Shown here one piece after another: positions 9,417 to 17,287 of a stretch of DNA of 64,000 nucleotides. Position 1 is the stretch's first letter. Each line of letters starts with the position of its first letter. Source of the stretch: Eshraghiella sp045129695 (GTDB taxonomy: Bacteria > Bacillota > Clostridia > Lachnospirales > Lachnospiraceae); NCBI GenBank assembly GCA_045129695.1, contig JBGVJZ010000013.1, positions 29,369-93,368 of the forward strand, written 5' to 3'. Made by a program: the position numbers and the translations under genes. The notes beneath the pieces are model-generated. The model saw only the letters and a program-made list of their open reading frames with translations. It made no database searches and was not told the origin of the DNA.

Positions 9417-10661
9417 TTATTCTATTGAATTGACAGAACCAATGAATATAGGAATATTGGTTTCATCATCTACAATTGCATATACAAAAGGTCTGTCCAG
9501 CTTAACCTCTTTAACCTCATCCGGCATAGAAGCATTGCCACACATTATTACAGCTGTTACAGCACCGGCCTTTGTTCCTTTCTCACCCATTTCAATATGT
9601 GTTTTGTGAATCACGCTTCCAACGTATAAATTCCCGCCATCATATAATCCCATTTTACTAAAATCAGCATTATTCATGTCAAAAGCACTTACAAGTCCCA
9701 TATCCTTAAGAACCTCATTAGCATTCATCGAATAGTCATACGAGAATTTCGGAATCATTGTATCAACCTTACAGCTCTCTGCGTTATTAACAAGAGCAAG
9801 ATATTTTTCTCCGGTAAAATCTGCAATATAATCCTCAATCGCAATGTCTTCATCAGGTAGTAATGCAACAAAGCTGTAACCATTTTTGTAATGCTTAATA
9901 AAACCTGTTGTATTCTCATCCTCAAGGTAAGTATACTCAGAACAATACATACCCTCTACCATCTGCTTATTACCTGAGTAATCAGTGAACTCTGTATCAT
10001 GAACCTGATTATCCTCGTAAAACTCAACCCATTCACCGTCAAAAGAAATTGCGTTAAGCAACACCATTATATCATCCGGTTCTAATTCTTCTATAATTTT
10101 ATCAATCATTCCATCAGTTTTAGATTCAACCCAGTTATTAATATCCTTAACCGTTCCTTTGTCAAAGGCTGCTTTATAAATATCTGCTTTATAATACATT
10201 TCATTGTTAGTAAGGAAATTTTCATTTATCTGAAATTGTTCGTTATCCTTAAACCATATCGAATTAGCAATACTCATCTTAGTCTCTTTACTGTCAGGGA
10301 GACCTTTTACATATGCACTGTAGTATGCATTAATCTCAGACATTGTCATCCCATAGCCAAGAACCCTCTCAAACTCCTCTAACGTTACATCATTTGCACC
10401 ATTTGCGGTCATTCCCAAAGCAAGCATAAACGAAACCGGTGATATCAGAACATTTGCTTCTTCCGAGTCACTTCTTTTAAACAACTCAATTGCAAAATCA
10501 ACTGTTGCATCTGTAAATTTATCATCGAGTTCGACCTCTCCTGTCTGCTCTTTTGGCTCTCGTGCACCTGAAATTTTCTCTGCACTAACTGCATTGCCTT
10601 TTGTACATCCCGGAATAAAAATCATTGCAAAAATTAAAACAAAAGAAATTATTTTTTTCAT
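9417..10661 (-). CDS. Serpin, predicted surface lipoprotein
   Basis: A 414-residue serine-protease-inhibitor-family protein. The N-terminus is a lipoprotein signal peptide ending at a lipobox Cys (IPGCTKG), so it should be tethered outside the membrane. Serpin hallmarks are NVLISPVSFMLALGMTANGA near residue 70, the NAISF block, and a reactive-centre loop with the inhibitory-type hinge EKGTKAGAVTAV, followed by DRPFVYAIVD. The small residues in the hinge suggest a true inhibitor. Counting from the hinge puts P1 at Asn in CGNAS; aligning the SMPDEVK stretch to alpha-1-antitrypsin would make it the next Ala. It is the last gene of an ECF sigma/anti-sigma operon. Secreted serpins are known from gut Firmicutes and are thought to act on host proteases. 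Confidence 0.93.
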   Translation of the reverse strand: MKKIISFVLIFAMIFIPGCTKGNAVSAEKISGAREPKEQTGEVELDDKFTDATVDFAIELFKRSDSEEANVLISPVSFMLALGMTANGANDVTLEEFERVLGYGMTMSEINAYYSAYVKGLPDSKETKMSIANSIWFKDNEQFQINENFLTNNEMYYKADIYKAAFDKGTVKDINNWVESKTDGMIDKIIEELEPDDIMVLLNAISFDGEWVEFYEDNQVHDTEFTDYSGNKQMVEGMYCSEYTYLEDENTTGFIKHYKNGYSFVALLPDEDIAIEDYIADFTGEKYLALVNNAESCKVDTMIPKFSYDYSMNANEVLKDMGLVSAFDMNNADFSKMGLYDGGNLYVGSVIHKTHIEMGEKGTKAGAVTAVIMCGNASMPDEVKEVKLDRPFVYAIVDDETNIPIFIGSVNSIE

Positions 10662-10673
10662 AAAACATTCCTC

Positions 10674-11336
10674 CTAAAAACATTTGTTCAAAATCTCATT
10701 TAAGGCAGCCTCAGCCTCTGCGGAGAAGGAATACCATGTCCCATCTCTATTAATATGGTTATCTTTAATTAGTAATAAATTCGTATCCTGTCCCATATAT
10801 AGTTTTATTTCGTAGTTTATTTCAGTTTCCGAAACTTCCCCTTCAGAAATCTCCGTAATTTCCAATTCTTCAATCCATGCAATCAATTCAACCGCCCCTT
10901 CATTATCTCCGTCCAATAGGACTTGCGTTGCTGTTGCATCAGAAATATTATCCTCCCGAAGTATGGATACAGCGTCTACTCTTATTCCACCGGTTTCCAG
11001 AGAACCACCACTAACTGCATCATTTTCTATTTCGGATTTATTGCCATCTGCTTCCGGCAGTACACCGTTATTCATAATAATCTCCGTACCATCCTCCTGA
11101 TACATCTCGTTATGCAAATCCGCTCCGGAAAATGATTCATTTTTCAAATTTGAAGAACCTGATATCTTATTAATTCCGTTCATTCTGGTAAATACAATAG
11201 CACAACACGCAGCACACGCTGCAACTCCTCCCACTATAGTAAAATTCCTTATTTTTCGCTGTCTTTTCAGGCTTGCTTCCTGTTTTTGTGCTGCAAGCTC
11301 ACGTACTCTTGCTTCAAACTCCATCTTATTCCTCAT
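10674..11336 (-). CDS. Membrane-anchored anti-sigma factor, predicted
   Basis: A 220-residue single-pass membrane protein: about 30 charged cytoplasmic residues (rich in Arg, Lys and Glu), a transmembrane helix at about 32-52 rich in Ala and Cys, then an extracytoplasmic part. The start overlaps the end of the ECF sigma gene by 11 bases, the classic arrangement for an anti-sigma factor, and GGAGG lies eight bases upstream. No zinc-binding HxxxCxxC motif is seen, so it belongs to a different anti-sigma type. The external domain (DNEGAVELIAWIEELEI and on) has no family I recognise. The role is inferred from position and topology. Confidence 0.7.
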   Translation of the reverse strand: MRNKMEFEARVRELAAQKQEASLKRQRKIRNFTIVGGVAACAACCAIVFTRMNGINKISGSSNLKNESFSGADLHNEMYQEDGTEIIMNNGVLPEADGNKSEIENDAVSGGSLETGGIRVDAVSILREDNISDATATQVLLDGDNEGAVELIAWIEELEITEISEGEVSETEINYEIKLYMGQDTNLLLIKDNHINRDGTWYSFSAEAEAALNEILNKCF

Positions 11337-11880
11337 ATTTAAAACCTCCTTTTTCCAAAATTACACGCAAAGCATTTCTTCCCCTGTACGCAAGGTTAGT
11401 TATCTGCTTAACATTTTTACGCATTACTTTTCCTGCTTCTTCATAACTCATTTCTTCAAAATAAATTAAATGAAGAACAGTATGGTAATCCTTCGGTAAT
11501 TCCAAAAGAGCATTATGAAGTATTTTCTTCTGCTCTTCCCTGAAAATTTCCTCCTCAAAAGAAGCATATTCCAGACTTTTAACCGGTGCCTCTTCAAATG
11601 GTACCATTACAAATCTGGCAGATCGTCTGATATGACTCACCATTTTATGATGTGCAATGGCAAAAAGATAAGTTTTAAGGGTCACTGAAAAATCGTACCT
11701 GTCAGGATGAACCAACAGCTCCGCAAAAGTATCCGCTGCAATTTCCTCAGCAATACTTAAATTATTAACAGTCCGATTAATAAAAAATATTAAATTATCA
11801 CGATACATATCCAGTATTTCTGAAAAAGCACTTTCGTCGCCCTCCAGAAAATGGCGGTAGCTACTTGCGCCATTATCCAT
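11326..11880 (-). CDS. ECF-type RNA polymerase sigma factor
   Basis: A 184-residue sigma-70 family protein with only regions 2 and 4. Region 2 runs through YRDNLIFFINRTVNNLSIAE to the YLFAIAHHKMVSHIRR block. Region 4 is LLELPKDYHTVLHLIYFEE followed by MSYEEAGKVMRKNVKQI, the -35 recognition helix-turn-helix. The ATG at 11880 is chosen because GGGAGG lies seven bases upstream; an ATG 33 bases earlier has no better signal. It is the first gene of the sigma/anti-sigma/serpin operon. A promoter-like motif upstream (11930-11959) recurs with identical spacing before the lipoprotein gene at 20528-21310, so it likely activates itself and that gene. Confidence 0.9.
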   Translation of the reverse strand: MDNGASSYRHFLEGDESAFSEILDMYRDNLIFFINRTVNNLSIAEEIAADTFAELLVHPDRYDFSVTLKTYLFAIAHHKMVSHIRRSARFVMVPFEEAPVKSLEYASFEEEIFREEQKKILHNALLELPKDYHTVLHLIYFEEMSYEEAGKVMRKNVKQITNLAYRGRNALRVILEKGGFKYEE

Positions 11881-11929
11881 ATCGGTTCCTCCCTGAAATA
11901 CACCCATGAGCATTTTTCCTGCTCATTCT

Positions 11930-11959
11930 TTATTCGAATAAATATATAAAAACTCTCAC
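11930..11959 (-). promoter_or_regulatory. Putative ECF sigma autoregulatory promoter
   Basis: On the minus strand GTGAGAGTTTTT (11959-11948), an 11-nt spacer and CGAATAA (11936-11930) form a -35/-10 pair unlike the housekeeping consensus. The same two elements with the same 11-nt spacer occur at 21345-21374. It lies about 50 nt before the sigma start codon. Confidence 0.65.
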
Positions 11960-12026
11960 TAAATATTTTAAATTATATTATAAAATATTCTATTGGTAAA
12001 TAATTCATTTAATATATTTACCTTTC

Positions 12027-12055
12027 TTGACATATATTTTTAATTTAGGTATGCT
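12027..12055 (+). promoter_or_regulatory. Sigma-A-type promoter of the phosphofructokinase gene
   Basis: TTGACA (12027-12032), a 17-nt spacer and TATGCT (12050-12055). The start codon lies 39 nt further on behind AAAGGAG. Confidence 0.75.
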
Positions 12056-12094
12056 TAAAACAGAGAAAATAATTTCTACAAAAGGAGTTTATAT

Positions 12095-13354
12095 ATGAGT
12101 AAATTTAATTGTATGGTTGCACAGTCCGGCGGTCCTACCGTTGCCATTAATTCCAGCCTTGCAGGAGTAATATCCGGAACAATCAACTGTGATTTATATG
12201 ACAAAGCATATGGTTCGGTAAATGGAATTTTGGGAATTCTTGAGGACAGGATTACCGACCTTACTGCATTGATTGAAAAGGATTCCGGGAATCTTACCTG
12301 CCTTAAGCACACCCCTGCGATGTATCTTGGCTCATGCAGATACAAATTACCTGATATCAATGACCCTTCTGCCGGCGACGAGCGTTTTGGTACGGCTAAA
12401 GAATGCTATGACTTTATTTTCAGCCAGTTTAAGAAATACAATGTAGGTGCTTTTTTCTATATTGGAGGTAATGACTCAATGGACACCGTACTTAAATTAT
12501 CCGAGTATGGTGCTTCAATCGGAAGCGATGTCAGAATTATAGGAATACCTAAGACTATTGATAACGATTTAATGCTCACAGACCATACACCGGGTTTTGG
12601 TTCTGCAGCTAAGTATATCGCTACCTCATTACTTGAAATAGCACATGACACATACATCTATGCAGTTAAGAGTGTTACCATCGTAGAAATCATGGGACGT
12701 GATGCCGGCTGGCTTACAGCAGCTTCCTGTCTTGCACGTAACAGCTACAACAGTGCACCGCATTTAATTTATCTTCCGGAATGTAATTTTAATGAGGATG
12801 AATTTATTGAGGATGTCAAGAAGCTTCTTGAAGAACGCAACAACGTTATTATCGCCGTTTCAGAGGGTATTCATGATGCAGACGGCAACTATATAAGTGC
12901 TGCCGAGGCTGCTGCTGACAAATTCGGTCACAGCCAGTTAAGCGGTGCCGGCAAAGCATTGGAATACATGGTAAGAGACAGAATAGGTGTAAAGGTTCGT
13001 TCCGTAGAGGTTAACGTGTTACAGCGTTGTGCCGCACACCTTGCTTCAATGACTGATTTGAACGAATCTTTTGCATCAGGTGAATATGGTGTAAAATGTG
13101 CCGCAGACGGCATCACCGGTGCAATGATTACTGTTACACGCCGCGAAGGTAAATATGCAGTTGATTACGGCTATGCACAGATTAAAGGAATTGCCAATGA
13201 AGCCCGCTCTGTTCCGAGAGAGTGGATTAATGAACGCGGCAATGACATAAAGTCTGAAATGGTGGATTATCTTCTTCCTCTGATTCAGGGTGAAGTAAGT
13301 CTTAAATACGAAAACGGAATGCCGGTGTATATGGACGTGGAGCATTTAGTGTAA
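12095..13354 (+). CDS. pfp: Pyrophosphate-dependent 6-phosphofructokinase
   Basis: A 419-residue phosphofructokinase that should convert fructose-6-phosphate and PPi to fructose-1,6-bisphosphate and phosphate. N-terminal AQSGGPTVAIN is the phosphate-donor loop. YIGGNDSMDT replaces the GGDG of ATP enzymes, and the Lys in GIPKTIDNDL is the known marker of PPi specificity. MGRDAGWL and the C-terminal Lys/Arg sugar-phosphate residues are in place. The length fits the clostridial long PPi-dependent group. It stands alone with a good promoter (12027-12055), AAAGGAG before the start and a terminator after it. PPi-type glycolysis is common in anaerobic saccharolytic Clostridia. Confidence 0.93.
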   Translation: MSKFNCMVAQSGGPTVAINSSLAGVISGTINCDLYDKAYGSVNGILGILEDRITDLTALIEKDSGNLTCLKHTPAMYLGSCRYKLPDINDPSAGDERFGTAKECYDFIFSQFKKYNVGAFFYIGGNDSMDTVLKLSEYGASIGSDVRIIGIPKTIDNDLMLTDHTPGFGSAAKYIATSLLEIAHDTYIYAVKSVTIVEIMGRDAGWLTAASCLARNSYNSAPHLIYLPECNFNEDEFIEDVKKLLEERNNVIIAVSEGIHDADGNYISAAEAAADKFGHSQLSGAGKALEYMVRDRIGVKVRSVEVNVLQRCAAHLASMTDLNESFASGEYGVKCAADGITGAMITVTRREGKYAVDYGYAQIKGIANEARSVPREWINERGNDIKSEMVDYLLPLIQGEVSLKYENGMPVYMDVEHLV

Positions 13355-13381
13355 ATTTTTTAAAACTGTAAAGAATAGTTT

Positions 13382-13421
13382 AAAGGCGGTATCTAATTAG
13401 ACCTAATTAGACATCGCCTTT
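13382..13421 (+). terminator. Terminator of the phosphofructokinase gene
   Basis: AAAGGCG (13382-13388) pairs with CGCCTTT (13415-13421), and TCTAATTAG (13392-13400) with CTAATTAGA (13403-13411), giving a long near-perfect hairpin followed by an AT-rich tail. Confidence 0.75.
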
Positions 13422-13439
13422 ATTATATAGAATATATTG

Positions 13440-13468
13440 TTGACAATTTTAATCTTATTTTATATAAT
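13440..13468 (+). promoter_or_regulatory. Consensus promoter of the exported His/Cys protein operon
   Basis: Perfect TTGACA (13440-13445), exact 17-nt spacer and perfect TATAAT (13463-13468). It gives a leader of about 65 nt before the start codon at 13540. A full-consensus promoter suggests strong or tightly repressed expression. Confidence 0.85.
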
Positions 13469-13539
13469 TCTAAAACAATATATTTTTAAGCTACAAATTA
13501 ATTCTATATAATTTTTAGTTATTTAAAATGGAGGTTTTT

Positions 13540-14391
13540 ATGCGGAGAATAGAAAAAGCAAGCAGAATTATTTTATTATTCAGTATCTTATTCTTTTTTA
13601 TTATGAATGAAAGCGAAAAAATAGATGCAAGTCTAGTCGTAGGTGGTAGTTCTCAAGCCCAATATCAATCTAAAGGAAATTGCACTTATGGTGACAGAAA
13701 TAGTGCCGAAGTATTAGTGAATAAATTTACAGACTTTATGAAAATTTATGCAGATGCTGAAGTATTATTTAACTATAAAAATCAATATGCATGGGAACAG
13801 GATATGAAGCCTGGTAACTGGACATATAATAGTATTGATGATGTAAATTTCATGATATATGCAGGACATGGATTAAAAAAAGGTGCACATGGTCTTTCTA
13901 ACAACTCACTTCATTATTTTACTCAAAATTCTTTTACATCATTTCACACCTCTACTAATACAAGTGAATGCTCAGCTTCATCTAATCTTACTACAAAAGA
14001 AGCTGAATGGGGTAAAACAGGTACAAAAACCAGATGGGTAAGTCTTTTTACATGCAATTTTTTAAATACCAACGATGGATATTATAATCATATGATGCAG
14101 GGAATCAATATATGTATGGGATTTGAAACAACAATGTATATTGATTCAAATCAAGGATATCAATTTGCTACTGATATGGGATTAGGTGGAAACATCATTG
14201 ACTGCTTTTTGGATGGTTGTTCCATGTACCAAACAAAAAAATGTACAAATGATGTTGTTGCTAAAGCAATTTATGCAGAAAAAGCAAGAAATGATACTTT
14301 ATATAGTTATGCCTACCCTACAACTAAACCAACTCCAATTGGTGGTTCAACAAAATATTATAGTATCAAAAGAACTTGCCCTAAAAAATAA
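13540..14391 (+). CDS. Exported DUF6345-like protein with caspase-like His/Cys dyad
   Basis: A 283-residue secreted protein. The start at 13540 follows GGAGG by six bases; the ATG twelve bases earlier overlaps that site. A signal peptide covers about residues 1-33 (basic start, hydrophobic core ILLFSILFFFIM). The mature part has a His in NFMIYAGHGLKKG and a Cys in RWVSLFTCNFLN. This hydrophobic-strand-H-G then strand-C order is that of clan CD cysteine peptidases (caspase, gingipain), and I recognise it as DUF6345-like. Peptidase activity is inference only. Extra cysteines in ECSAS, DGCSM and KKCTN may form disulfides. First gene of an AT-rich three-gene unit. Confidence 0.65.
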   Translation: MRRIEKASRIILLFSILFFFIMNESEKIDASLVVGGSSQAQYQSKGNCTYGDRNSAEVLVNKFTDFMKIYADAEVLFNYKNQYAWEQDMKPGNWTYNSIDDVNFMIYAGHGLKKGAHGLSNNSLHYFTQNSFTSFHTSTNTSECSASSNLTTKEAEWGKTGTKTRWVSLFTCNFLNTNDGYYNHMMQGINICMGFETTMYIDSNQGYQFATDMGLGGNIIDCFLDGCSMYQTKKCTNDVVAKAIYAEKARNDTLYSYAYPTTKPTPIGGSTKYYSIKRTCPKK

Positions 14392-14403
14392 GGAGATGTA
14401 AAT

Positions 14404-15330
14404 ATGAAAAAAAAAGGTTATATTATAATTGCAAACTTAGTACTTTCTCTTATTATTATATTAGCTACTTGTTTTCACTTCTTTAAACGTAGAGAATCCT
14501 TACCATTAATAGAAATTAGTTTCCCTCAGTATGCAGGTGAAATAAATAAGGATATTGAATTTATTGTTAATATTGATACTAAATGTGATATAAAAAATCA
14601 ATCTATACTAAACGAATTTTATATAACAGATAACCAAAATTTTGAAAAAAATATCGACACAATTGCTACATATTATAATGTAGATAAAAATCAAACTACA
14701 ACAGAAGATGTAACAATTAGAGGAAATAATAAAAAAAATATAACCCAATATGGTAACACTTCCTTTAAATATACAAATAACGCCCTCACCAAAAAGGAAG
14801 TAACGCTTAGTGACTCATATTGTATATCAATTGCATCCGAAGAATTAAAAAAAATTGATATATACTCCGATGATTTAGAATGTTATGGTGTTGGATACGA
14901 CATACAAACAGACTTACAAACAGGAGAAGAAACCATAATCGCCAAAACTGTATATTTTGAAAGAAAAATAGATAATATTCCCATCGAAGGAAACTCAAAG
15001 ATATCTATATCAATAATTAATGAAGGGAAAATAAGCTCTATCTATTGCGGATATAGTGAGATATGTGACACATATAATGTTAATAAATCCAATATTTTAA
15101 CAATAGAAAAAGCTCTAGAGTCTTGTAAAAATTTAAATGGATATATAGAACTACCTGATAATACTGATACAGTATTAATTAATAATATTGAATGTGTTTA
15201 TTGGGAAGACTCTGCTCCCAATAGCCGTAATAATACAATCCAACCTGTTTATAAGATTACAGGACAAGCATATTGTAATGGAAAATATTGTGGCGAATTT
15301 GTAGCTATTGAATCAGCATTAAAAAAGTAA
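14404..15330 (+). CDS. Exported or membrane-anchored protein of unknown function
   Basis: A 308-residue protein with one N-terminal hydrophobic helix (residues about 6-26) that could be an anchor or uncleaved signal, then an entirely extracytoplasmic, Asn/Asp/Lys-rich domain. The C-terminus (QPVYKITGQAYCNGKYCG) resembles the final strand of YycI/PepSY-like external domains, but this is weak. It starts 12 bases after the preceding stop behind AAGGAGATG, so the two are surely co-transcribed. Codon use is strongly A/T-biased like the rest of this unit. I do not recognise the family. Confidence 0.6.
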   Translation: MKKKGYIIIANLVLSLIIILATCFHFFKRRESLPLIEISFPQYAGEINKDIEFIVNIDTKCDIKNQSILNEFYITDNQNFEKNIDTIATYYNVDKNQTTTEDVTIRGNNKKNITQYGNTSFKYTNNALTKKEVTLSDSYCISIASEELKKIDIYSDDLECYGVGYDIQTDLQTGEETIIAKTVYFERKIDNIPIEGNSKISISIINEGKISSIYCGYSEICDTYNVNKSNILTIEKALESCKNLNGYIELPDNTDTVLINNIECVYWEDSAPNSRNNTIQPVYKITGQAYCNGKYCGEFVAIESALKK

Positions 15331-15341
15331 GGATGATCTTA

Positions 15342-15911
15342 ATGAAAAAAATATTTGCAGCTTTTTCTACATTATTGATTGACTTTTTTATCTTTGCAGT
15401 TTTATGGAATAGTACTTTCTCTATAATTTCAGAGAATGACAAATGGTTCTTTATTGCGTTTGTAATTATTTTTGTTATATTTACATTTATATTTTTTAAA
15501 AGTAAAAAGAATTTTATTCCATATATATTATCAGCCGTTTTCTGTATTATGACGCTTACATCTCTTTTAATTTACAGAAACTGGAATAAACAGGGCTTTG
15601 AAATAAAACCTGACAGAGTAGATTATATTGAATATTACACATCAGAAAATGATACCACCTATATATATAATGACATCAACTCCGAACAGATTTCAAATTT
15701 TATTGAATTATATAATTCTTCTAATTGTATTAAACGTTGGGATAACGGCGGCAGAATCGGAACGCCCGAGAAATATATAAGAATTTTTTTAACCGACACA
15801 ACCAAAGTCGTCATTGAAGAAGACGGATGCATTGACATAGCCGGCAAAACATTTAAAACCACCCTTACATTAAAAGAACTGTTGGAACAGCTTGAAACCA
15901 ATAATAATTAA
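15342..15911 (+). CDS. Integral membrane protein with external C-terminal domain
   Basis: A 189-residue protein with three hydrophobic helices (about 5-27, 35-52 and 58-77) followed by about 110 soluble residues. The ATG at 15342 is preferred because AAGG lies nine bases upstream, while an ATG at 15333 touches that site. It starts right after the previous stop, making it the third member of the operon. The base composition of its 3' third is closer to that of neighbouring genes. No family recognised. Confidence 0.6.
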   Translation: MKKIFAAFSTLLIDFFIFAVLWNSTFSIISENDKWFFIAFVIIFVIFTFIFFKSKKNFIPYILSAVFCIMTLTSLLIYRNWNKQGFEIKPDRVDYIEYYTSENDTTYIYNDINSEQISNFIELYNSSNCIKRWDNGGRIGTPEKYIRIFLTDTTKVVIEEDGCIDIAGKTFKTTLTLKELLEQLETNNN

Positions 15912-15917
15912 TAACAC

Positions 15918-15944
15918 GCTCGCGTGCATAGATTGCGCGCGAGC
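15918..15944. terminator. Bidirectional GC-rich terminator
   Basis: GCTCGCG (15918-15924) pairs with CGCGAGC (15938-15944), followed by ATTTTTTATT on the plus side. It separates the plus-strand three-gene unit from the minus-strand gene ending at 15976. Confidence 0.85.
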
Positions 15945-15975
15945 ATTTTTTATTCAGTATACACATTTTCGCCCT

Positions 15976-16455
15976 TCAGACTTTCACTCCTATCAGTACA
16001 CCGGCTAAGACAGCCAAAGCAAAAGGCAAAAAAACAACAATCAAGGCAATTATTCCACATAAATTTTGCCCCGGAGTCTCATCCATGCCATACAGTTTAT
16101 TAGAATTATCAATATAATACAAATCAATTTCTTTAGGCGGGTCACAATGAAACTTGGTACGATACTTTAAGGTTCTGCCGTTCAATTCACAGATATATGT
16201 AGCCCTCCAGTCAAATGGTGCTTCATCTCCATACGGATACGCTGATTTAAGCTTTGCATGCACGATATGATTTTTACCTACTGCCACTTCACGTTTATGT
16301 TCGCCTCTTCGGTAAATTTTAACCAATATCTTACATTTAATAATTATTACATAACTCAAAACAAATACAGCCCACACAACCGCCCATTTAGCCCAATTGA
16401 CCGGGTCATCTGAAAAAAATCTTATAAGCGCCTGTTTAACATCATCTAATGTCAT
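15976..16455 (-). CDS. Two-helix membrane protein, DUF3592-like
   Basis: A 159-residue protein with a hydrophobic segment near residues 20-42 and another at the C-terminus (GIIALIVVFLPFALAVLAG). Between them is a beta-rich domain with FDWRATYICELNGRTLKYR, reminiscent of DUF3592-type proteins. The ATG at 16455 has GGAGGTGA eight bases upstream and is clearly the start; longer readings run into the preceding gene. It lies 25 bases after the LURP-one-like gene and may be part of the metal operon's transcript. Function unknown. Confidence 0.6.
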   Translation of the reverse strand: MTLDDVKQALIRFFSDDPVNWAKWAVVWAVFVLSYVIIIKCKILVKIYRRGEHKREVAVGKNHIVHAKLKSAYPYGDEAPFDWRATYICELNGRTLKYRTKFHCDPPKEIDLYYIDNSNKLYGMDETPGQNLCGIIALIVVFLPFALAVLAGVLIGVKV

Positions 16456-16480
16456 CGCTGTCACCTCCATAATAATTACT

Positions 16481-16957
16481 TTAATCGTTCCTTGAGCATT
16501 TCTCAGCATCAATAGCCAGTACAAACATCAACGCCAGCAATGCGTCATTTGGATTAACCACATCTATTGAGTAGGTATCCGTCCAGTTAAACAGCTCCTT
16601 CGTAACCGTCGCAACAAGACCGCCCTCTCTGTCATAAATTTCATAGTCCCACTCCATGAAATGCCCCTCAACATGCCAGCCGTTGAAGTCAAAATCATAT
16701 TTGGGCGGAGTAAAAAAAGTAAATTCCTTGTTAATCTTACCAAGATATTCGTCATTAACATACAATTCAAAGCTCGGAAGAAAAGTAAAAATCACTTCCT
16801 TAATTGTGCCGACATGTCTGTCGCAGTTGTCCAGGATATGAAGGCAATGTCCCCAGCTAAACTGACCCTCAACGCTGAAAATAACTTTTCCGTATTCATC
16901 AAAAATATCATAGCAGTCCAGCCATGAAAACATTCTTTCCTTAAATAATAATTTCAT
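16481..16957 (-). CDS. LURP-one/YxjI-like family protein
   Basis: A 158-residue protein of the LURP-one-related (Tubby-like C-terminal fold) family. The typical run is visible: a strand with YDIFDEYGKVIFSVEGQ, then GHCLHILDN, IKEVIFTFLPSFELY, and FNGWHVEGHFMEWDYEIYD, closing with a hydrophobic helix (LLALMFVLAIDA) that could bind lipid or membrane. The molecular role of this family in bacteria is not established. GGGAGG precedes the start, 14 bases after the repressor gene stop, suggesting co-transcription with the metal operon. Confidence 0.75.
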   Translation of the reverse strand: MKLLFKERMFSWLDCYDIFDEYGKVIFSVEGQFSWGHCLHILDNCDRHVGTIKEVIFTFLPSFELYVNDEYLGKINKEFTFFTPPKYDFDFNGWHVEGHFMEWDYEIYDREGGLVATVTKELFNWTDTYSIDVVNPNDALLALMFVLAIDAEKCSRND

Positions 16958-16971
16958 AATATCCCCTCCCG

Positions 16972-17274
16972 TTATTCTTCAATATGCTCCCTGCCCTGGG
17001 CAATTATTGTCTTTACATGCTCATCTGCAAGTGAGTAGAAAATAGATTTGCCCTCACGGCGGCTTTTGACTAACTTGTTCTGTTTAAGTATTTTTAACTG
17101 GTGGGAAATGGCTGACTGCGTCATATTGAGTGCCTGTGCCAAATCGCATACACATAACTCTTCCTCGAACAATACAAAAAGTATTCTGATTCGGGTTGTG
17201 TCACCAAACACCTTAAAAAGCTCCGCCAAATCATATAATTCCGTTTCATCACACATTTCAAATTTCTTATCCAT
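16972..17274 (-). CDS. ArsR/SmtB-family metal-sensing repressor (CadC/SmtB-like)
   Basis: A 100-residue winged-helix repressor. The DNA-recognition helix is in NMTQSAISHQLKILKQ. Two metal sites can be read: an alpha-3 site with ELCVCDLA, identical in pattern to the Cd/Pb sensor CadC, backed by Cys8; and an alpha-5 site with DEH, then His and Glu (REHIE) in the DxHx10HxxE pattern of the Zn sensors SmtB/CzrA. It follows the P-type ATPase gene by 13 bases and probably represses the operon by binding the inverted repeat at 19495-19518, releasing it on Zn, Cd or Pb. Confidence 0.92.
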   Translation of the reverse strand: MDKKFEMCDETELYDLAELFKVFGDTTRIRILFVLFEEELCVCDLAQALNMTQSAISHQLKILKQNKLVKSRREGKSIFYSLADEHVKTIIAQGREHIEE

Positions 17275-17287
17275 TTATGTCACCCTC

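Noticed and set aside
13528..13539. Upstream ATG for the exported His/Cys protein
   Set aside because: It overlaps the GGAGG that lies correctly before the ATG at 13540.
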